A stretch of DNA of 62,514 nucleotides from Arsukibacterium sp. UBA3155 (GCA_002364615.1 DEYP01000023.1:146739-209252), one strand, 5' to 3'; counted from the stretch's first letter, positions 28,493 to 38,689 are shown. Program-made: numbers and translations. Notes: generated by a model from the sequence alone, not told the origin.

Positions 28493-29179
28493 CTATCTGG
28501 TGGTCTGGAGTTTTGAGTGCGCCAGAATATCTTGTAGTAGCGGCGTATAGTCAGAGATGGCCGGAAACTCATTGATGGTTCTGGTTTGTTGCTGACTGTC
28601 CGGATTAGCCACTGCCAGCAAATGTTTAATGCCGAAGTTTTGGGCGGCAGTCAGTATGGGCAGGCTGTCATCGACAAAGAGGGTGGTGTCATTATTAAAG
28701 CCAAGCCGTTGTTGCAACTTTTGCCACAGCGCCCAATTTTCTTTGGTAACACCAAATTCGTGGGTAGAAATAAGGGTGTCGATATATTTAGCTAAATCGG
28801 TACGTTCCAGTTTCAGCGATAGGCTGTCAGGGTGGGCATTGGTGACCAGCACAACCTCGCGACCGGATTGCTTCAGCGCCGTTAAAAACGCCGGTACATC
28901 GGGGCGCATCTGAATTTTATCCATCACTTCACGTTTTAGCTCAGTAATTGGCAGTTGCAACCGTTCTCCCCAATAATCCAGACAATACCACTGCAATTTG
29001 CCGTTCAGTTCAGCATATTCACTTTGAAGTTGAGTTTTCGCATCATCAAGGCTGATACCGCTAATTTGGGCCCAGCGTTTTGGCAGATGTTCCAGCCAGA
29101 AGTGGTTATCAAAATGTAAGTCTAGTAAGGTGCCATCCATATCCAGCAATACGGTATCAATTTGTGCCCAGTCCAGCAT
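28493..29179 (-). CDS. yrfG: GMP/IMP nucleotidase YrfG (HAD family)
   Basis: This cytosolic HAD hydrolase releases phosphate from purine monophosphates. It has 228 residues: motif I LLDMDGTLLDL with nucleophile Asp near 13 and acid/base two residues on, motif II VLVTNAHP, Lys in FGVTKENW, and motif IV LFVDDS. The NHFWLEHLPKRWA and NGKLQWYCLDYWGERL stretches match YrfG rather than other HAD groups. It is divergent from nudE over about 60 bases, a conserved pairing. Confidence 0.92.
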   Translation of the reverse strand: MLDWAQIDTVLLDMDGTLLDLHFDNHFWLEHLPKRWAQISGISLDDAKTQLQSEYAELNGKLQWYCLDYWGERLQLPITELKREVMDKIQMRPDVPAFLTALKQSGREVVLVTNAHPDSLSLKLERTDLAKYIDTLISTHEFGVTKENWALWQKLQQRLGFNNDTTLFVDDSLPILTAAQNFGIKHLLAVANPDSQQQTRTINEFPAISDYTPLLQDILAHSKLQTTR

Positions 29180-29238
29180 AGGTTTTTCCTGTCATTCGTT
29201 TTATAGTAGCCACAGTAGATTGTAACAGAGGCCAGGTA

Positions 29239-29826
29239 ATGACGCAGCGCCACCCTAACAAACAAGTGCCGGAAATTCTGGCGCAGGAAATCGTCGCCCA
29301 GAGCAGATTGTTTAAAATAGAGCAGTTGCAGTTACGCTTCAGTAATGGTGCAGAGCGGACTTACGAGCGGATGCGCGGCTCAGGTCGAGGTGCGGTCATG
29401 ATCGTTGCCTGCCCGGATCCTGAACATTTTTATCTGATCCGGGAATACAGCGCTGGTACCCATGATTATCAGCTCGGTTTCCCCAAAGGGTTGATTGACC
29501 CGGGGGAAGATGTGTTGGCGGCTGCCAACCGGGAACTCAAAGAAGAAATTGGCTTTGGTGCAGGCCGTTTTATCGCATTAAAGTCGCTGGCGCTCGCTCC
29601 GGGATATTTTAATGCTACAATGCATATAGTTCTGGCGTTCGATTTGTATCCTGAGCAACAGGAGGGGGACGAACCCGAACCGCTGGAATTAATCAGTTGG
29701 GCACGCGGTAACAGTGACCTGTTATTGCAACAAGTGGATTTTACCGAAGCACGGAGCGTCGCTGCCCTGTTACTGGCACAGCAATACCTGGAAGCAAACC
29801 CGGATGTTTTTAAGCAAACTGCTTGA
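29239..29826 (+). CDS. nudE: ADP compounds hydrolase NudE
   Basis: This Nudix pyrophosphatase acts on ADP-ribose, Ap3A and NADH. It has 195 residues (E. coli has 186). The Nudix box runs from GLIDPGEDVLAAANRELKEE at about 89-108 into IGFG. The N-terminus and the ending around EARSVAALLLAQQYLE match NudE. The start is ATG 29239. cysQ begins inside its last 23 bases, so the two are coupled. Both enzymes deal with adenine nucleotide by-products. Confidence 0.95.
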   Translation: MTQRHPNKQVPEILAQEIVAQSRLFKIEQLQLRFSNGAERTYERMRGSGRGAVMIVACPDPEHFYLIREYSAGTHDYQLGFPKGLIDPGEDVLAAANRELKEEIGFGAGRFIALKSLALAPGYFNATMHIVLAFDLYPEQQEGDEPEPLELISWARGNSDLLLQQVDFTEARSVAALLLAQQYLEANPDVFKQTA

Positions 29827-30634
29827 GAGTGTAAAACAGACCGCTCGTGAAGCCGGCCAGCATTTATGGCAGCTTTATCAAAGCGGTGACTTTGTTGCCG
29901 AACAAAAAGCCGACACCAGCCCGGTAACCACTGCCGACCTTGCTGCCAATGCCTTAATTATTTCCCGCTTGTCAGACTTAACGCCGGATATTCCGATAAT
30001 TTCTGAAGAAACCACCATAATTCCTCTGGCGCAGCGTCAGCATTGGCCGCGATATTGGTTAATTGACCCGATGGATGGGACGCAGGAATTTGTCGCCCGC
30101 AGTGGCGATTTTGCCGTAAGTATTGCGTTAGTTGAACACGGCTGGCCGGCCCTTGGGGTAATTTACTGGCCCAAGGAAGATATTTTATATTACGCCACCC
30201 GTGGCCACGGCTCTTTTAAACAACAGCGTAATTTAATTAACCGGATGCAAGTGCATCAGCACCAACAGGGCGAAGTGCTGCGTATCGCCGTAAGCCGGCG
30301 TCAGCCATTGCAACCTATCATCGCTTTGTTAAGTGAGCGCCAGAGTGTTGAGTACATTCCACTGGGCAGTTGTTCGCTGAAAAGTTGTCTGGTGGCAGAA
30401 GGTAAGGCCGACTGTTATTTAAGGTTAGGCCCTACCGGTGAATGGGATACTGGCGCGGTGCATATTATTGTGGAAGAAGCGGGCGGTAAAATTCTCGATA
30501 GTCAGTTTTCCCCGTTGAGTTACAACCAGCGGGAATCACTGGCAAACCCCGATTTTATGGTGATAGGCCAGGCGCAGCTGCCCTGGCGTGAACTTATTCA
30601 AGCCAAGCCAACCACCCGGCCACTTTCGTCATAA
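29804..30634 (+). CDS. cysQ: 3'(2'),5'-bisphosphate nucleotidase CysQ
   Basis: CysQ removes 3'-phosphate from PAP/PAPS, clearing a by-product of sulfate assimilation. The start is ATG 29804 inside nudE, giving 276 residues; upstream in-frame codons from 29714 belong to the nudE frame shadow. Metal-site motifs are ISEETT, LIDPMDGTQEF and GEWDTGAVHIIVEEAGG, the inositol-monophosphatase fold with the CysQ-type DGTxEF. The ribosome site is weak, as expected for a coupled overlapping gene. Confidence 0.93.
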   Translation: MFLSKLLESVKQTAREAGQHLWQLYQSGDFVAEQKADTSPVTTADLAANALIISRLSDLTPDIPIISEETTIIPLAQRQHWPRYWLIDPMDGTQEFVARSGDFAVSIALVEHGWPALGVIYWPKEDILYYATRGHGSFKQQRNLINRMQVHQHQQGEVLRIAVSRRQPLQPIIALLSERQSVEYIPLGSCSLKSCLVAEGKADCYLRLGPTGEWDTGAVHIIVEEAGGKILDSQFSPLSYNQRESLANPDFMVIGQAQLPWRELIQAKPTTRPLSS

Positions 30635-30750
30635 ACAGCCATTTATTCTGCATAACTTTGCTATAGGCCAAGCCTGGCGTGGTTTTCTACCATTAATGCC
30701 GTATTCACAACTATCTTTTTTGCCGTCGAAACGCTAAGATACCGAAGTAT

Positions 30751-30782
30751 TTTTTGCGCAAAAACCAGGCTTTTGCGCAAAA
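30751..30782. promoter_or_regulatory. tandem palindromes upstream of pckA (candidate operator pair)
   Basis: Two near-identical palindromes, TTTTTGCGCAAAAA (30751-30764) and TTTTGCGCAAAA (30771-30782), have centres 19 bases apart, close to two helical turns. They lie about 70-100 bases upstream of the pckA ATG, where a promoter would be. The regulator is unknown. The site does not resemble the Cra or CRP consensus. Confidence 0.6.
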
Positions 30783-30848
30783 AATAACATAATTAATAAG
30801 TCCGCTAGAGACTGCACCCTTACCTACAGTACCCTTAGGAGTTACATC

Positions 30849-32447
30849 ATGTCCGATCTGGATCTGGGCCAATACGGCATTACAGATGTCACGGAAATCG
30901 TTTATAACCCATCGTACGATTTACTGTTTGCAGAAGAAACCCGCAGCGATCTGCAAGGTTATGAACAAGGCAAACTGACCAAACTGGGCGCGGTTTCGGT
31001 TGATACCGGTATCTTTACCGGCCGCTCACCAAAAGACAAATATATTGTTCGTGACGATACCACCCGTAATACGGTGTGGTGGTCAGATCAAGGTAAAAAC
31101 GACAATAAGCCAATTAGTACTGAAGTATGGACTGACTTAAAGTCACTGGTAACACGTCAGTTATCAGGCAAGCGTTTATTCGTGGTTGATACCTACTGTG
31201 GTGCTAATGCTGATACCCGTTTAGCAGTGCGCTTCATTACCGAGGTAGCGTGGCAGGCACATTTTGTAAAAAACATGTTTATCCGACCCAGCGATGAAGA
31301 ACTGAAAAGCTACAAGCCAGACTTTATTGTCATGAACGGTGCTAAGTGTACCAATCCGAACTGGCAGCAACAGGGCTTAAATTCTGAAAATTTTGTGGCC
31401 TTTAACCTGACAGAGCGTATTCAGTTAATAGGCGGTACCTGGTACGGCGGCGAAATGAAAAAAGGCATGTTCTCAATGATGAACTACTTTTTACCGCTGC
31501 AGGGCATTGCTTCCATGCATTGCTCGGCCAACGTAGGTAAAGCGGGAGATGTTGCGGTATTCTTTGGTCTGTCAGGCACGGGAAAAACCACCTTATCTAC
31601 CGATCCTAAGCGGCAGCTGATTGGTGATGATGAACACGGCTGGGATGACGACGGCGTATTTAATTTTGAAGGTGGCTGTTATGCTAAAACCATCAATTTG
31701 TCACAAGAAAACGAACCAGATATTTATCAGGCTATTCGCCGCGATGCATTGCTGGAAAACGTCAGCGTAGCAAATGACGGTACTATCGATTTCGACGATG
31801 GTTCGAAAACTGAAAATACCCGGGTGTCTTACCCCATTTATCATATCGATAACATTGTTACGCCGGTATCTAAAGCGGGCCACGCAAAAAAAGTTATTTT
31901 CTTAACAGCGGATGCCTTTGGCGTGTTACCGCCGGTATCAAAACTGACTAAAGAGCAGGCCAAGTATCACTTTTTATCAGGCTTTACTGCCAAACTGGCC
32001 GGTACCGAGCGCGGCATCACTGAGCCAACGCCTACCTTTTCCAGCTGTTTTGGCGCGGCCTTCTTAAGCCTGCATCCAACGAAATATGCTGAAGTATTAG
32101 GTAAGCGAATGGCGGATTCAGGTGCTGAAGCTTATCTGGTCAATACCGGCTGGAACGGTACTGGTAAGCGTATTTCCATTAAGGCTACCCGCGCCATTAT
32201 CGATGCAATTTTAGATGGTAGCATTGAGAATGCCGAGTTTGTGCAGTTGCCTTACTTTAATCTGGCGATGCCAACACGGTTGCACGATGTAGAGGATGGA
32301 ATTCTGGACCCTCGCGCGACTTACAGTAACCCGGCAGACTGGGAAACCAAAGCAACTGACTTAGCCAAGCGTTTTGTCGATAACTTTACCAAGTTTACCG
32401 ACAACGCCGAAGGCAAGGCGTTAGTGGCTGCGGGCCCGCAGCTGTAA
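30849..32447 (+). CDS. pckA: phosphoenolpyruvate carboxykinase (ATP)
   Basis: PckA catalyses the first step of gluconeogenesis, oxaloacetate + ATP to PEP + CO2 + ADP. It has 532 residues. Seen: substrate-binding [11 protein letters not shown], kinase-1a/P-loop [14 protein letters not shown] (about 239-252), metal-binding GDDEHGWDD, and ENTRVSYP. It is a single-gene unit, with AGGAG before the ATG and a strong terminator after the stop. Lying near ompR–envZ, hslO and nudE is conserved with enteric bacteria. Confidence 0.98.
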   Translation: MSDLDLGQYGITDVTEIVYNPSYDLLFAEETRSDLQGYEQGKLTKLGAVSVDTGIFTGRSPKDKYIVRDDTTRNTVWWSDQGKNDNKPISTEVWTDLKSLVTRQLSGKRLFVVDTYCGANADTRLAVRFITEVAWQAHFVKNMFIRPSDEELKSYKPDFIVMNGAKCTNPNWQQQGLNSENFVAFNLTERIQLIGGTWYGGEMKKGMFSMMNYFLPLQGIASMHCSANVGKAGDVAVFFGLSGTGKTTLSTDPKRQLIGDDEHGWDDDGVFNFEGGCYAKTINLSQENEPDIYQAIRRDALLENVSVANDGTIDFDDGSKTENTRVSYPIYHIDNIVTPVSKAGHAKKVIFLTADAFGVLPPVSKLTKEQAKYHFLSGFTAKLAGTERGITEPTPTFSSCFGAAFLSLHPTKYAEVLGKRMADSGAEAYLVNTGWNGTGKRISIKATRAIIDAILDGSIENAEFVQLPYFNLAMPTRLHDVEDGILDPRATYSNPADWETKATDLAKRFVDNFTKFTDNAEGKALVAAGPQL

Positions 32448-32467
32448 TTTTATTAATTAGATAAATT

Positions 32468-32495
32468 AAAACAGGCCGCTTTTGCGGCCTGTTTT
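32468..32495 (+). terminator. rho-independent terminator of pckA
   Basis: Stem AAACAGGCCGC / GCGGCCTGTTT with a TTTT loop, ending in a T-run. It is nearly identical to the terminator at 34348-34374 on the other side of the chemoreceptor gene. It is symmetric enough to work in both directions. Confidence 0.93.
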
Positions 32496-32680
32496 ATTCT
32501 ATGTGAGTTAGTCGCAGGATCGTTTTTTCCAAAATTTTCTGTTAAATCAGGTGCAAAACAATATATATTGCCTAAAGTATAAGGCAACAGTATTGTATTT
32601 AGGCTTAGAAAGTTCAGTTTTTCGCTTGCCTGCCGTCTGCAGGTGGTAATAATGTAATTTAGCATGCACCGGGGTGACAG

Positions 32681-34300
32681 ATGTTGCGGTCTTTAACAAT
32701 TCAAAAACGATTACTGGCCGCCTTTGGGGCGTTAGCACTGCTGCTGGCCTTCACCGGTGTATTTAGTTTACAAAGTTTATCCTCGGTAAGGTCCCAGGCC
32801 AATTTTGTTGAAACTACAGTGGTTTCCGGGCTTTCCGGTATCGGCTCACTGGGCACCAATATTAACCGGAACCGGGCGCTTACCTTGCGGTTATTACTTG
32901 CCATCGATATTACTCAGGAAAGTGAAACTTTCAATATTATCAAAACGCTGCGACAAGACATCCTGAATACCGAAAAACCCTATGAAGCGACTATTTTCGA
33001 TTCGCAGGAGCGCATTATTTTTGACAAGTACGTTGTTGCCAGACAAAAATACTTCGACTTGCAGGATCAAGCATTAGCGCTGCTGCTAAAAGACGAGCTT
33101 GGAGCGGCACAGGATTTATTAGACCAGATGAACCCGGTGGCCAGCGAGATAGCATTGGCACTTGCCGAGCTGGCGGATATTAATCATCAAGCAGCGCAGG
33201 ATGCCCGTGCTTCCTCTATTGCCACCTATGACGGTGCAAAACTTGCGGTGATAATATTAATTGTGGTTGCCGTTGTTATTGCGATGGTGGTATCAGTTTT
33301 AATATCCCGCAGTATTAGCCAGCCGCTGGCACGCTCGGTTGCCTCAGCACGCTTTATCGCTGATGGCGACCTTACCCAGCACGTTTCCGTGGATGGCAGT
33401 GATGAGCTAACCGAGTTATCACAGGCATTGCAGCAAATGCAGCAAAAGCTGCGTGATGCCATTGGCCATATTGCCAGCTCTTCAAATCAACTGGCCTCTG
33501 CAGCTGAAGAGCTTAATGTGGTGACTGATGAGTCGGCCAAAGCGCTGCTGCTGCAGAACGATGAAGTGCAGCAGGCGGCAACGGCCATCACTGAAATGAG
33601 CTCGGCGGTCGATGAAGTTGCGGGCACGGCATTAAAAACCTCTGAAGCGTCATCACAGTCAGCCGGACTGGCCAGAGATGGCACCCAGAAAGTGGTGCAA
33701 ACCAGCAAAGTAATTGAAAAAATGAACGCTGAGGTTCGTCAGAGTACTCAGGTTATAAACACCCTGGCAGAAAAAGTCTCGTCTATTAATCAAGTGTTGG
33801 AAGTGATACGCAGCGTGGCTGATCAAACCAACTTACTGGCGCTAAACGCAGCCATCGAAGCAGCTCGCGCCGGTGAGGCCGGCCGCGGATTTGCAGTGGT
33901 AGCGGATGAAGTGCGCAGTCTGGCTTACCGGACGCAAACCTCTACCGGCGAAATTGAACAAATGATTCAGCAGGTGCAATCTTCCGCGAAAGAGGCCGTT
34001 GACGCGATGCAGTTAATCAGCGGCAATGCCGACAATGCACAAAGCGTAGCAAAGTCTGCTGCAGACGCACTGGAGCTGATTGCTGAGAATATTTCGGCCA
34101 TTAGCGATCAAAACCATGTCATTGCTGGTGCGGCCGAAGAGCAATCGAAAGTCGCGCGTGAAATTGACCGTAATATTGTCACCATCAGTGATTTAGCCTC
34201 ACAAACAGCAGATGGCTCCAGCCAGACCAGCGCCAGTGCCAGTGAGTTAACCCGGCTGGCAGTTGAACTGAATGAGCTGGTCAGTAAGTTTAAGGTGTAG
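32681..34300 (+). CDS. methyl-accepting chemotaxis protein
   Basis: This membrane chemoreceptor signals to CheA/CheW. It has 539 residues: TM1 about 11-30, a periplasmic four-helix-bundle sensor domain (about 31-185), TM2 about 187-209, HAMP about 210-262, and a cytoplasmic signalling domain whose hairpin tip is [20 protein letters not shown]. There is no C-terminal CheR-tethering pentapeptide. The ligand cannot be told from sequence; the sensor type (4HB_MCP) often binds small organic acids. It is a single gene between two matching terminators. Confidence 0.94.
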   Translation: MLRSLTIQKRLLAAFGALALLLAFTGVFSLQSLSSVRSQANFVETTVVSGLSGIGSLGTNINRNRALTLRLLLAIDITQESETFNIIKTLRQDILNTEKPYEATIFDSQERIIFDKYVVARQKYFDLQDQALALLLKDELGAAQDLLDQMNPVASEIALALAELADINHQAAQDARASSIATYDGAKLAVIILIVVAVVIAMVVSVLISRSISQPLARSVASARFIADGDLTQHVSVDGSDELTELSQALQQMQQKLRDAIGHIASSSNQLASAAEELNVVTDESAKALLLQNDEVQQAATAITEMSSAVDEVAGTALKTSEASSQSAGLARDGTQKVVQTSKVIEKMNAEVRQSTQVINTLAEKVSSINQVLEVIRSVADQTNLLALNAAIEAARAGEAGRGFAVVADEVRSLAYRTQTSTGEIEQMIQQVQSSAKEAVDAMQLISGNADNAQSVAKSAADALELIAENISAISDQNHVIAGAAEEQSKVAREIDRNIVTISDLASQTADGSSQTSASASELTRLAVELNELVSKFKV

Positions 34301-34347
34301 TGATTAAAAATATAGTTGCTAAAAATATCTAGTTATCACTAGTCAGT

Positions 34348-34374
34348 AAAACAGGCCGCTTTTGCGGCCTGTTT
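34348..34374 (+). terminator. rho-independent terminator of the chemoreceptor gene
   Basis: AAACAGGCCGC, a TTTT loop and GCGGCCTGTTT: the same hairpin as after pckA, followed by a shorter, interrupted T-run (GTTTCTATTC). Confidence 0.9.
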
Positions 34375-34451
34375 CTATTCAGTTTTACGTTAATCTGCTG
34401 TGCTACAGTAATTATCAGCAGTTTATCCGTTAATGCACACAGGAGGTGAAG

Positions 34452-35594
34452 ATGAGAATATTTAGAATAGCAGTCATCGTAGCTGCCAGCCTGATGTTTC
34501 TTAGCCTGATGCGGGTATTCAGCCAGCCTGAAGCTAACGGTTTAGACAGCGTTACTTCAAACACGGCAATGCGATATGAGGCTGGCTGGCAGCCGATACC
34601 CGGTACTGTGCTTACTGAACATTGCCCAGCCAATGATTTATATGATTATCCGTTTGCAGATTACTGCCACAATGTAGTGTTTGCCTGGGGCGGCGCTGAT
34701 CTGGATGAAAGTAGCGGTCAGCTGTATCTGTGGGGCGGTGGCCACAATGATTATTATGGTAATGAGGTATATCAGCTCGATGCGATAAGCGGGGCATTGC
34801 GACGGTTAACGAAGCCGGCCCAACCAGCGGATCCGGATACCCATCCAAAGCTGACAGAGCTGTTGCCGTTTGACGGCAGTCAACCCAATTCACGCCATAC
34901 TTATGATGGCATGGCCTTTATCAGCAACAAAGCCTTGCTGTGGGCGTTCTCCGGTGCGCTGGCGGGCCGGCATCCTGGGGCACCGGACCCAAATACCTGG
35001 TTATTTGACCCGGATGCTAAACGTTGGCATAAAGATGCCGTCAGCGGCGATATTCCGCGCGGCGCCTTTGGTGTAGTGGCGGCGTATGACAGCAAAACAG
35101 GGTTAGTCTATTTGCATGACCGGGCCGCGCTATACAGTTATCAGTTCAGGCCAGAGGGAGGCCTTTATACGAAATTAAACGATCGCGGCGGCCTTGGGTT
35201 AGGAGTCAATGCCGCGATAGATCCGGTTAACCGAAAAATGCTAATCATTGGCCAGAAAAAGCAGATACTTTATGATTTAACTGCAGAGTCTGGTTATCAG
35301 AGGACGTCACTACCGTTGCAGGGCGATGCGGAATTTATTAATCAGTTTCCGGCCCCGGGTTTAAGCTATAACAGTAAGGATGGTCATTTTTACGCCTGGC
35401 CTGGCGATGGCAAACTCTATCAGTTTGATCTGGCCAGCTTAAGCTGGCGAGGCATTGCCATCGAAGGCGACCCGGGATCTCAGGTACGCCATGGTACCTT
35501 TGGCCGCTTCGCTTATGTGCAGCAACTTGATGGCTTTGTATTACTGAATAACCCGCGCCAGCCAGCCTATTTTTTAAAGCTGACGGCGCAATAA
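34452..35594 (+). CDS. exported beta-propeller-like protein of unknown function
   Basis: The product has 380 residues from ATG 34452, set by AGGAGG five bases upstream; a GTG at 34446 overlaps that site. A signal peptide or anchor lies at about 2-23 (FRIAVIVAASLMFLSL). The rest shows kelch-like blades with Gly-rich turns and paired aromatics, for example LYLWGGGHNDYYGNEVYQLD and HFYAWPGDGKLYQFDL. Two Cys pairs near the N-terminus (CPANDLY, YC) may form disulfides in the periplasm. No catalytic motif was recognised. The gene converges on the CNNM gene with eight bases between stops. Confidence 0.8.
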   Translation: MRIFRIAVIVAASLMFLSLMRVFSQPEANGLDSVTSNTAMRYEAGWQPIPGTVLTEHCPANDLYDYPFADYCHNVVFAWGGADLDESSGQLYLWGGGHNDYYGNEVYQLDAISGALRRLTKPAQPADPDTHPKLTELLPFDGSQPNSRHTYDGMAFISNKALLWAFSGALAGRHPGAPDPNTWLFDPDAKRWHKDAVSGDIPRGAFGVVAAYDSKTGLVYLHDRAALYSYQFRPEGGLYTKLNDRGGLGLGVNAAIDPVNRKMLIIGQKKQILYDLTAESGYQRTSLPLQGDAEFINQFPAPGLSYNSKDGHFYAWPGDGKLYQFDLASLSWRGIAIEGDPGSQVRHGTFGRFAYVQQLDGFVLLNNPRQPAYFLKLTAQ

Positions 35595-35602
35595 TCAGAG
35601 TG

Positions 35603-36625
35603 TCAGTCATCCGACAGATTTTTTAAACGATGTTCCCAGCGACGTTTGGCAAAGCGGCGCATATTCGGAATATCATCGGTTTCGTCCATTATCGGCTGGC
35701 CAATAATGGTTTCGATGACATCTTCCATGGTGACCAGGCCCAGCCAGCTGCCGTATTCGTCGTACACCAGACACATATGCTGCCGTTCGTGCATTAGCTG
35801 GGTCATTAAGTGCTCGGCATTCATTTTATCGGAGATCACCTTAACCGGTTTCATGATATCTGCCACGACCTGCTGGTCGGTAATATTTAACAGGTCATAG
35901 CGGAACACAATACCCAGCGGCGACTCGTCATTATCCAATACCGGGTAACGTGAAAACTGTCCTACTTTTACCCGCTCGGTAAAGTCGGCTAACGGTTCGT
36001 CCGGGCTGGCACTTTCACAGACCGTACGCGGGGTCATAATGTCGCGAACCTTAAAATCATGCAGATCGAGAATATTGGCAATAACCCGTTGCTCGTCCTC
36101 GTCCAGTTTATTCATTTCGCGGCCGAGCACGGTGAGTGCTTTTATCTCCTGGCGCAAATCAGGTTCGTGGCTGGTACCACCGAATAGCTTCATTAATTGG
36201 TCCGACAGCCAGATAAAAGGCCGCAGCACAGTGATCATAATTTTCAGGGTGACGGGCAAAATAGGCGCCAGCGCCGGCCAGTAACGGGCACCAATGGTTT
36301 TTGGGATAATTTCAGATAAAACCAAAATAAGCAGGGTCATTACGGCAGAGGCGATACCCAGATAGCCATCACCAAACACCAACGTAACCTGGGCGCCTAC
36401 GCCGGTAGCCCCAACGGTGTGAGCAACGGTATTCAGCGTCAGAATAGCCGCTAAAGGCTGATCAATTTTGTCTTTTAGTACTTTAAGTTTCTGATAAAGA
36501 ATCGGGTTTTGAATTTTCTGCTGGGCAATATAGCTTGGGGTTACAGAAAGTAGGGCCGCTTCCAGAATGGAGCAAATAAAAGATACCGCGATAGATAGAA
36601 CTGCAAACGCAATTAACAGGCTCAT
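35603..36625 (-). CDS. CNNM/CorC-family membrane protein with CBS domains
   Basis: This is a hemolysin-related (HlyC/CorC, CNNM) inner-membrane protein, probably involved in Mg or other divalent cation transport. It has 340 residues: a DUF21 membrane region with three to four TMs (about 1-145, containing LVLSEIIPKTIGARYWP), then two CBS motifs (about 195-255 and 260-320, with VRDIMTPR, SRYPVLD and LVYDEYG). It lacks the C-terminal CorC_HlyC domain of longer members. The start is ATG 36625. It appears to be a single-gene unit. Confidence 0.92.
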   Translation of the reverse strand: MSLLIAFAVLSIAVSFICSILEAALLSVTPSYIAQQKIQNPILYQKLKVLKDKIDQPLAAILTLNTVAHTVGATGVGAQVTLVFGDGYLGIASAVMTLLILVLSEIIPKTIGARYWPALAPILPVTLKIMITVLRPFIWLSDQLMKLFGGTSHEPDLRQEIKALTVLGREMNKLDEDEQRVIANILDLHDFKVRDIMTPRTVCESASPDEPLADFTERVKVGQFSRYPVLDNDESPLGIVFRYDLLNITDQQVVADIMKPVKVISDKMNAEHLMTQLMHERQHMCLVYDEYGSWLGLVTMEDVIETIIGQPIMDETDDIPNMRRFAKRRWEHRLKNLSDD

Positions 36626-36684
36626 ACAGGTTGGTTACAACACTCCGCTTTGAATTCGAGCGGGCAGTATAAAATGGGTGATAC

Positions 36685-36715
36685 AAAAAAGCGAGTCAGC
36701 ATTATGCTGACTCGC
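36685..36715 (-). terminator. rho-independent terminator of the lipoprotein gene
   Basis: Perfect 11-base stem GCGAGTCAGCA / TGCTGACTCGC with a TTA loop, followed on the minus strand by TTTTTT. It lies just beyond the stop at 36734. Confidence 0.93.
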
Positions 36716-36733
36716 AGGAGCTAGGGGCTAAGG

Positions 36734-38584
36734 TTATAATTCAGTAACCTGGTAAACTGTAACACTACCACTTACTTCGTTACCGATTATCAGCAATGGG
36801 TTGCCATTCGGGCTGTCGCTTGCCGATACAAACTTAATACTCTCCGGGCCAAGGTCGCCAGAAAGCGGTACTCTAGTGCAATCCAAACCTTCTTCAGGGT
36901 CGCACGGATTGTCTAAATCGTCATCCAGTTCAAATTCAGTGCTAAAGTCACGGTTAATATAGTGGCTGACAAACGCAGCCTGAAAGGGGTTTGTCACGTC
37001 GTAGATAAACAAATCGCCGGAACGCTCCTGACTAATAAATGCATAGGTACGACCTTCAATTGTGCCAACATCGATGGCCTCGGGTTCGCCTCCTTTGTCA
37101 TCAGAGCGGTTATCACCTTTGTTTTCGGTGTGTGCACTATTAAAGTTATTACCCAGAATTGCAGCCGAGATCCGGCCAAAATCGTCACCTGAATCATAAA
37201 CCATATTAATGTTCTGGTCCCAGATCGAGAATGAGCGTCCACCATAAGCATAGAGTTTGTCGACTACGCCAGTGTTATCCGGATCAACCAGGGCTGCGGT
37301 GACCTTTAACCGGCCTAAGCCATCATCGCCGCCGGTACTGTCATATAACGCCTGCAACTCAGTACTAAACGTTTTATTCAATTCATCCGGGTCAATAATG
37401 TCGGCAGCACGAATATCTTCTGAGTAGGCATCCCAATCGCGTGAGTCACCTTCGTTGGCAGAGACAATAAAGGAGGCACCATTCCACTGATACGAGGCGA
37501 TGCTGTCGGGCTGATACATGCCATAAACGTTGGGTAGTTTGGCAAAAGATGCCACTTCATCTTCGTTGGTATAATCAATCAGGTACTGGCCCCAGTCTTT
37601 TAAACCGAGCGCTTTGACTTCAATGGTCATATCAGTCAGGTCAATAATGCCGATGGCGTTACTTTCCTGCAGTGATACCCAGGCTTTTTTGCTGTCGGCG
37701 GCAACAGTAATATATTCCGGTTCAAGCTCTTGTGCTACCGATGTGCCTGCCGGGCTGGCAAATTTAACGCCAGCCTTCATTAATAACGTTTTGCGTTTGG
37801 CATCAGTGTCATAATCACTTGCTGCAAGCAAGTCTGAGCTGAAGACCATATCGCTGCTAAGGTTAATGGTTTGGGCCAAATCTGCCGGTATGCCATCGGA
37901 AAGGTTAATCACTGAAATGCTACCTTCCGGATCAAAGGTGTAATCAGTATCAGGTTCGCCTTCATTGGCTATCAGTACCTGGCTGCCATCTGGCGTAAAA
38001 GTCAGCATGTCAGGCAGGGCACCCACACTCACCGCTTTAATAAAACTGCCGTTGCCCATCACATTCAGCGTATAAAATAATACGACACCGTTGCTGGTTT
38101 TATCTGGGGCTGCCACAGCAATCGCCAGAATATCGTTATAAATTGCTATCGAATTAGCTTCGCCCAGTAGCACATCAATATCGGCACCGGCACCATTCTT
38201 AACCATAACGGTATCAGCAAAAGTGAATGGAACTGAGCTGAGGCTATTATCGGTAATGCCATTACCTACAGCTGCTATCGGTAAATTGGTTAAGTCGATA
38301 ACTTCAATCTGGTTATCGGCGGCATTAATGGCAAAAGCCGAGTTTGACGTTTTGTGAAACTGCACGATTTCAGCAGCAGATTTACCGTAAATACCGGTGT
38401 TAAAACGACCTACTACTTCAATATTCAGGTTGCGCGGTAAATTTTTACCCGCCTGACCAGTCTGGCCAACACTCCCTGCTGGTCCCGCAGCGCCTGCGGC
38501 TCCGGTTGCTCCATCATCACCCTCAAGCGAGCAACCCGTTAAAATTGAAATAATACTTAATGTAAGCAATGAACGTTTTAACAT
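36734..38584 (-). CDS. choice-of-anchor I family lipoprotein with collagen-like spacer
   Basis: The product has 616 residues from ATG 38584, preceded by AGGGA, which gives a proper lipoprotein signal MLKRSLLTLSIISILTGC (lipobox LTGC). Right after the lipid Cys is a collagen-like stretch of Gly-x-y triplets ([16 protein letters not shown] and on), probably a spacer. The rest is a beta-propeller of the choice-of-anchor I type, with blades such as LTFTPDGSQVLIANEGEPD and FIVSANEGDSRDWD and a family-typical ending NEVSGSVTVYQV. Related proteins are often phosphatase- or esterase-associated, but no catalytic residue is evident here. It is a single gene with its own terminator. Confidence 0.88.
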   Translation of the reverse strand: MLKRSLLTLSIISILTGCSLEGDDGATGAAGAAGPAGSVGQTGQAGKNLPRNLNIEVVGRFNTGIYGKSAAEIVQFHKTSNSAFAINAADNQIEVIDLTNLPIAAVGNGITDNSLSSVPFTFADTVMVKNGAGADIDVLLGEANSIAIYNDILAIAVAAPDKTSNGVVLFYTLNVMGNGSFIKAVSVGALPDMLTFTPDGSQVLIANEGEPDTDYTFDPEGSISVINLSDGIPADLAQTINLSSDMVFSSDLLAASDYDTDAKRKTLLMKAGVKFASPAGTSVAQELEPEYITVAADSKKAWVSLQESNAIGIIDLTDMTIEVKALGLKDWGQYLIDYTNEDEVASFAKLPNVYGMYQPDSIASYQWNGASFIVSANEGDSRDWDAYSEDIRAADIIDPDELNKTFSTELQALYDSTGGDDGLGRLKVTAALVDPDNTGVVDKLYAYGGRSFSIWDQNINMVYDSGDDFGRISAAILGNNFNSAHTENKGDNRSDDKGGEPEAIDVGTIEGRTYAFISQERSGDLFIYDVTNPFQAAFVSHYINRDFSTEFELDDDLDNPCDPEEGLDCTRVPLSGDLGPESIKFVSASDSPNGNPLLIIGNEVSGSVTVYQVTEL

Positions 38585-38689
38585 ACCAATATCCCTGATT
38601 TTATTATTAAAAGTAACTACTTGTAATAAATCAGTGTCATTGGTAGGCATGACAGTTACATGAAAAAAGCATGATCTTTTTATGACGCG

